Of a stretch of DNA of 7,910 nucleotides, positions 7,359 through 7,910 are shown piece by piece. Within the stretch, counting starts at the first letter, position 1. Every line of letters begins with the position of its first letter. The DNA lies in NCBI GenBank assembly GCA_040003315.1, contig JBDUCU010000127.1, positions 1 through 7,910 on the forward strand, given 5' to 3'. The notes below the pieces were generated by a model. It had not been told where the DNA came from. It saw nothing but the letters and a program-made list of their open reading frames with translations, and searched no databases. A program made the position numbers and the translations under genes. This DNA comes from JACCZX01 sp040003315 (lineage in GTDB: Bacteria; Pseudomonadota; Gammaproteobacteria; Burkholderiales; Burkholderiaceae_F).

Positions 7359-7667
7359 CTACGAGCCGCTGTAAGACTTCCACTCGTCGATGAACATCTT
7401 GGCGCCTTCCTTGGTCATCATGTCGCCCTTCATCATCATCTTGCCCTTGTCGGCGGGCATCTTCTTCATCTTGTCCATCATCGCGTCGTAGCGCATACCG
7501 GCGGCGTGCATGAACTCCTGCTTGGTAATCATGCCGTCTTTGTTGGTATCAGCCATCTTGAAAAAATCTTCGAACTTGAACGGGTCTTCTCCTGCCGAGG
7601 CTACGGGTGCATAGGCAAGTCCCATACACATCGCCATCGCCGGAATTGCCAGCCATGCTTTCTTCAT
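7359..7667 (-). CDS. Small exported methionine-rich EF-hand protein
   Basis: The product has 102 residues and no assigned function. Residues 1-25 are a signal peptide (MKK, a hydrophobic core, then ASA before Gly26), so the mature protein of about 77 residues should be periplasmic or secreted. One EF-hand calcium-binding loop is clear: D40, N42, D44, backbone position M46, T48 and E51, with Gly45 at the turn, preceded by the FEDFFKMA helix. The C-terminal half is dominated by Met and Lys, including AMMDKMKKM, KMMMK and DMM. I count 14 Met in the mature chain, and the only Cys in the precursor is in the signal peptide. Met clusters in exported proteins can bind Cu(I), but this is inference. 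The ATG at 7667 was chosen over in-frame GTG 7679 and ATG 7673 because GGAG sits 6 bases before it and the signal peptide then starts MKK. The stop TAG is followed by a strong terminator. The gene is monocistronic. Confidence 0.88.
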   Translation of the reverse strand: MKKAWLAIPAMAMCMGLAYAPVASAGEDPFKFEDFFKMADTNKDGMITKQEFMHAAGMRYDAMMDKMKKMPADKGKMMMKGDMMTKEGAKMFIDEWKSYSGS

Positions 7668-7673
7668 TGTCAT

Positions 7674-7677
7674 CTCC
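7674..7677 (-). promoter_or_regulatory. Shine-Dalgarno site that fixes the EF-hand gene start
   Basis: GGAG on the minus strand is 6 bases upstream of the ATG at 7667. The alternative in-frame starts at 7679 (GTG) and 7673 (ATG) overlap or immediately follow this site and could not use it. It is the clearest ribosome binding site in the window. Confidence 0.75.
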
Positions 7678-7736
7678 ACGTGGTAAAGATTGATTACCGG
7701 TCGAATCGAGTTACCTAGGTGGTCAATCCGACCGTT

Positions 7737-7768
7737 CCCGGACCTCGTGCAATCAGCACGAAGTCGGG
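7737..7768. other. Long hairpin in the EF-hand gene upstream region
   Basis: TCGTGC (7745-7750) pairs with GCACGA (7756-7761) around an AATCA loop. Past one C/A mismatch, GAC (7741-7743) pairs with GTC (7763-7765), and past a single bulged G, CCC (7737-7739) pairs with GGG (7766-7768). There is no T-run on either side, so this is not an obvious terminator. If the EF-hand transcript begins upstream of it, the hairpin lies in the 5' leader about 70 bases before the start codon. Otherwise it could be a protein-binding palindrome. Confidence 0.5.
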
Positions 7769-7793
7769 AGCTTAGTCGATGCTCCGGCCGGTT

Positions 7794-7832
7794 GTTTACA
7801 TCGCCGGCGCAAGCGTAAACCCTGATGTAAAT
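7794..7832. promoter_or_regulatory. Cluster of three GTAAA/TTTAC motifs, possible operator
   Basis: TTTACATC (7795-7802) and GATGTAAA (7824-7831) form a perfect 8-bp inverted repeat with a 21-base spacer. A further GTAAAC (7815-7820) inside the spacer is the exact reverse complement of GTTTAC at 7794-7799. The two same-direction GTAAA cores (7815 and 7827) are 12 bases apart, close to one helical turn. The arrangement lies between the divergent EF-hand gene and the tRNA gene and could bind a regulator or overlap a promoter. No convincing -10/-35 pair was identified for either direction. Confidence 0.4.
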
Positions 7833-7855
7833 TTCGCCTCATGGACTCGATTGAC

Positions 7856-7910
7856 GCGGGTGTCGTTCAATGGCAGGACCTGAGCTTCCCAAGCTCAAGA
7901 CGTGGGTTCG
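7856..7910 (+). tRNA. tRNA-Gly (anticodon CCC), partial
   Basis: The 5' acceptor strand GCGGGTG (7856-7862) is followed by TC, then a D arm (GTTC paired with GGAC, loop containing AATGG). The anticodon stem TGAGC/GCTCA encloses the loop TTCCCAA, with anticodon CCC at 7888-7890 preceded by T33. A short variable region (AGAC) and the T-stem strand GTGGG follow, then TTCG of the T-loop, where the window ends. About 20 bases of the 3' part are missing. The sequence closely parallels E. coli tRNA-Gly(CCC), which decodes GGG codons. Confidence 0.95.

Noticed and set aside
7003..7374. A 123-residue plus-strand open frame.
   Set aside because: It reads through the intrinsic terminator at 7311-7344 into the 3' end of the EF-hand gene and has no protein-like motif. 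The family-like residues of the relic are in a different frame.
7856..7910. tRNA-Gly as an integration (att) site.
   Set aside because: tRNA genes are common integration targets, but no integrase, direct repeat of the tRNA 3' end or foreign gene is visible, and the 3' end lies outside the window.

Overview
The window comes from a GC-rich proteobacterium. The Kup sequence, the DUF2339/DUF3999 gene pair and the tRNA-Gly(CCC) all fit a betaproteobacterium, probably Burkholderiales-like. That placement is inferred from protein character only, because no taxonomic marker gene is present. The region reads as ordinary chromosome: no insertion sequence, integrase, phage gene or CRISPR array was seen.

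Positions 1-5052 hold three tightly packed minus-strand genes. Their transcription order is an ArsN2-like GNAT acetyltransferase, then a 1053-residue polytopic membrane protein of the DUF2339 family, then a secreted, membrane-anchored DUF3999 protein cut by the window's left edge. Both junctions are 4-base ATGA start/stop overlaps, and neither downstream start has a visible Shine-Dalgarno sequence, so the three are probably translationally coupled. DUF2339 and DUF3999 have no established function. This cluster is the best candidate for an undescribed envelope system.

Positions 5104-6981 hold kup, a low-affinity potassium/proton symporter on the same strand. It lies 51 bases upstream of the GNAT gene, and the gap carries a strong stem-loop without a U-tract. 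Read-through from kup into the three-gene cluster is therefore possible but not shown.

Positions 6982-7358 contain no intact gene. A plus-strand relic of about 54 codons matches the C-terminal end of a secreted-protein family, and a strong bidirectional terminator follows it. The terminator now serves the convergent minus-strand gene at 7359-7667, which encodes a small exported, methionine-rich EF-hand protein.

Positions 7668-7855 form a divergent regulatory gap with a long hairpin and a cluster of three GTAAA/TTTAC motifs. It separates the EF-hand gene from the plus-strand tRNA-Gly(CCC), which runs off the right edge at its T-loop.
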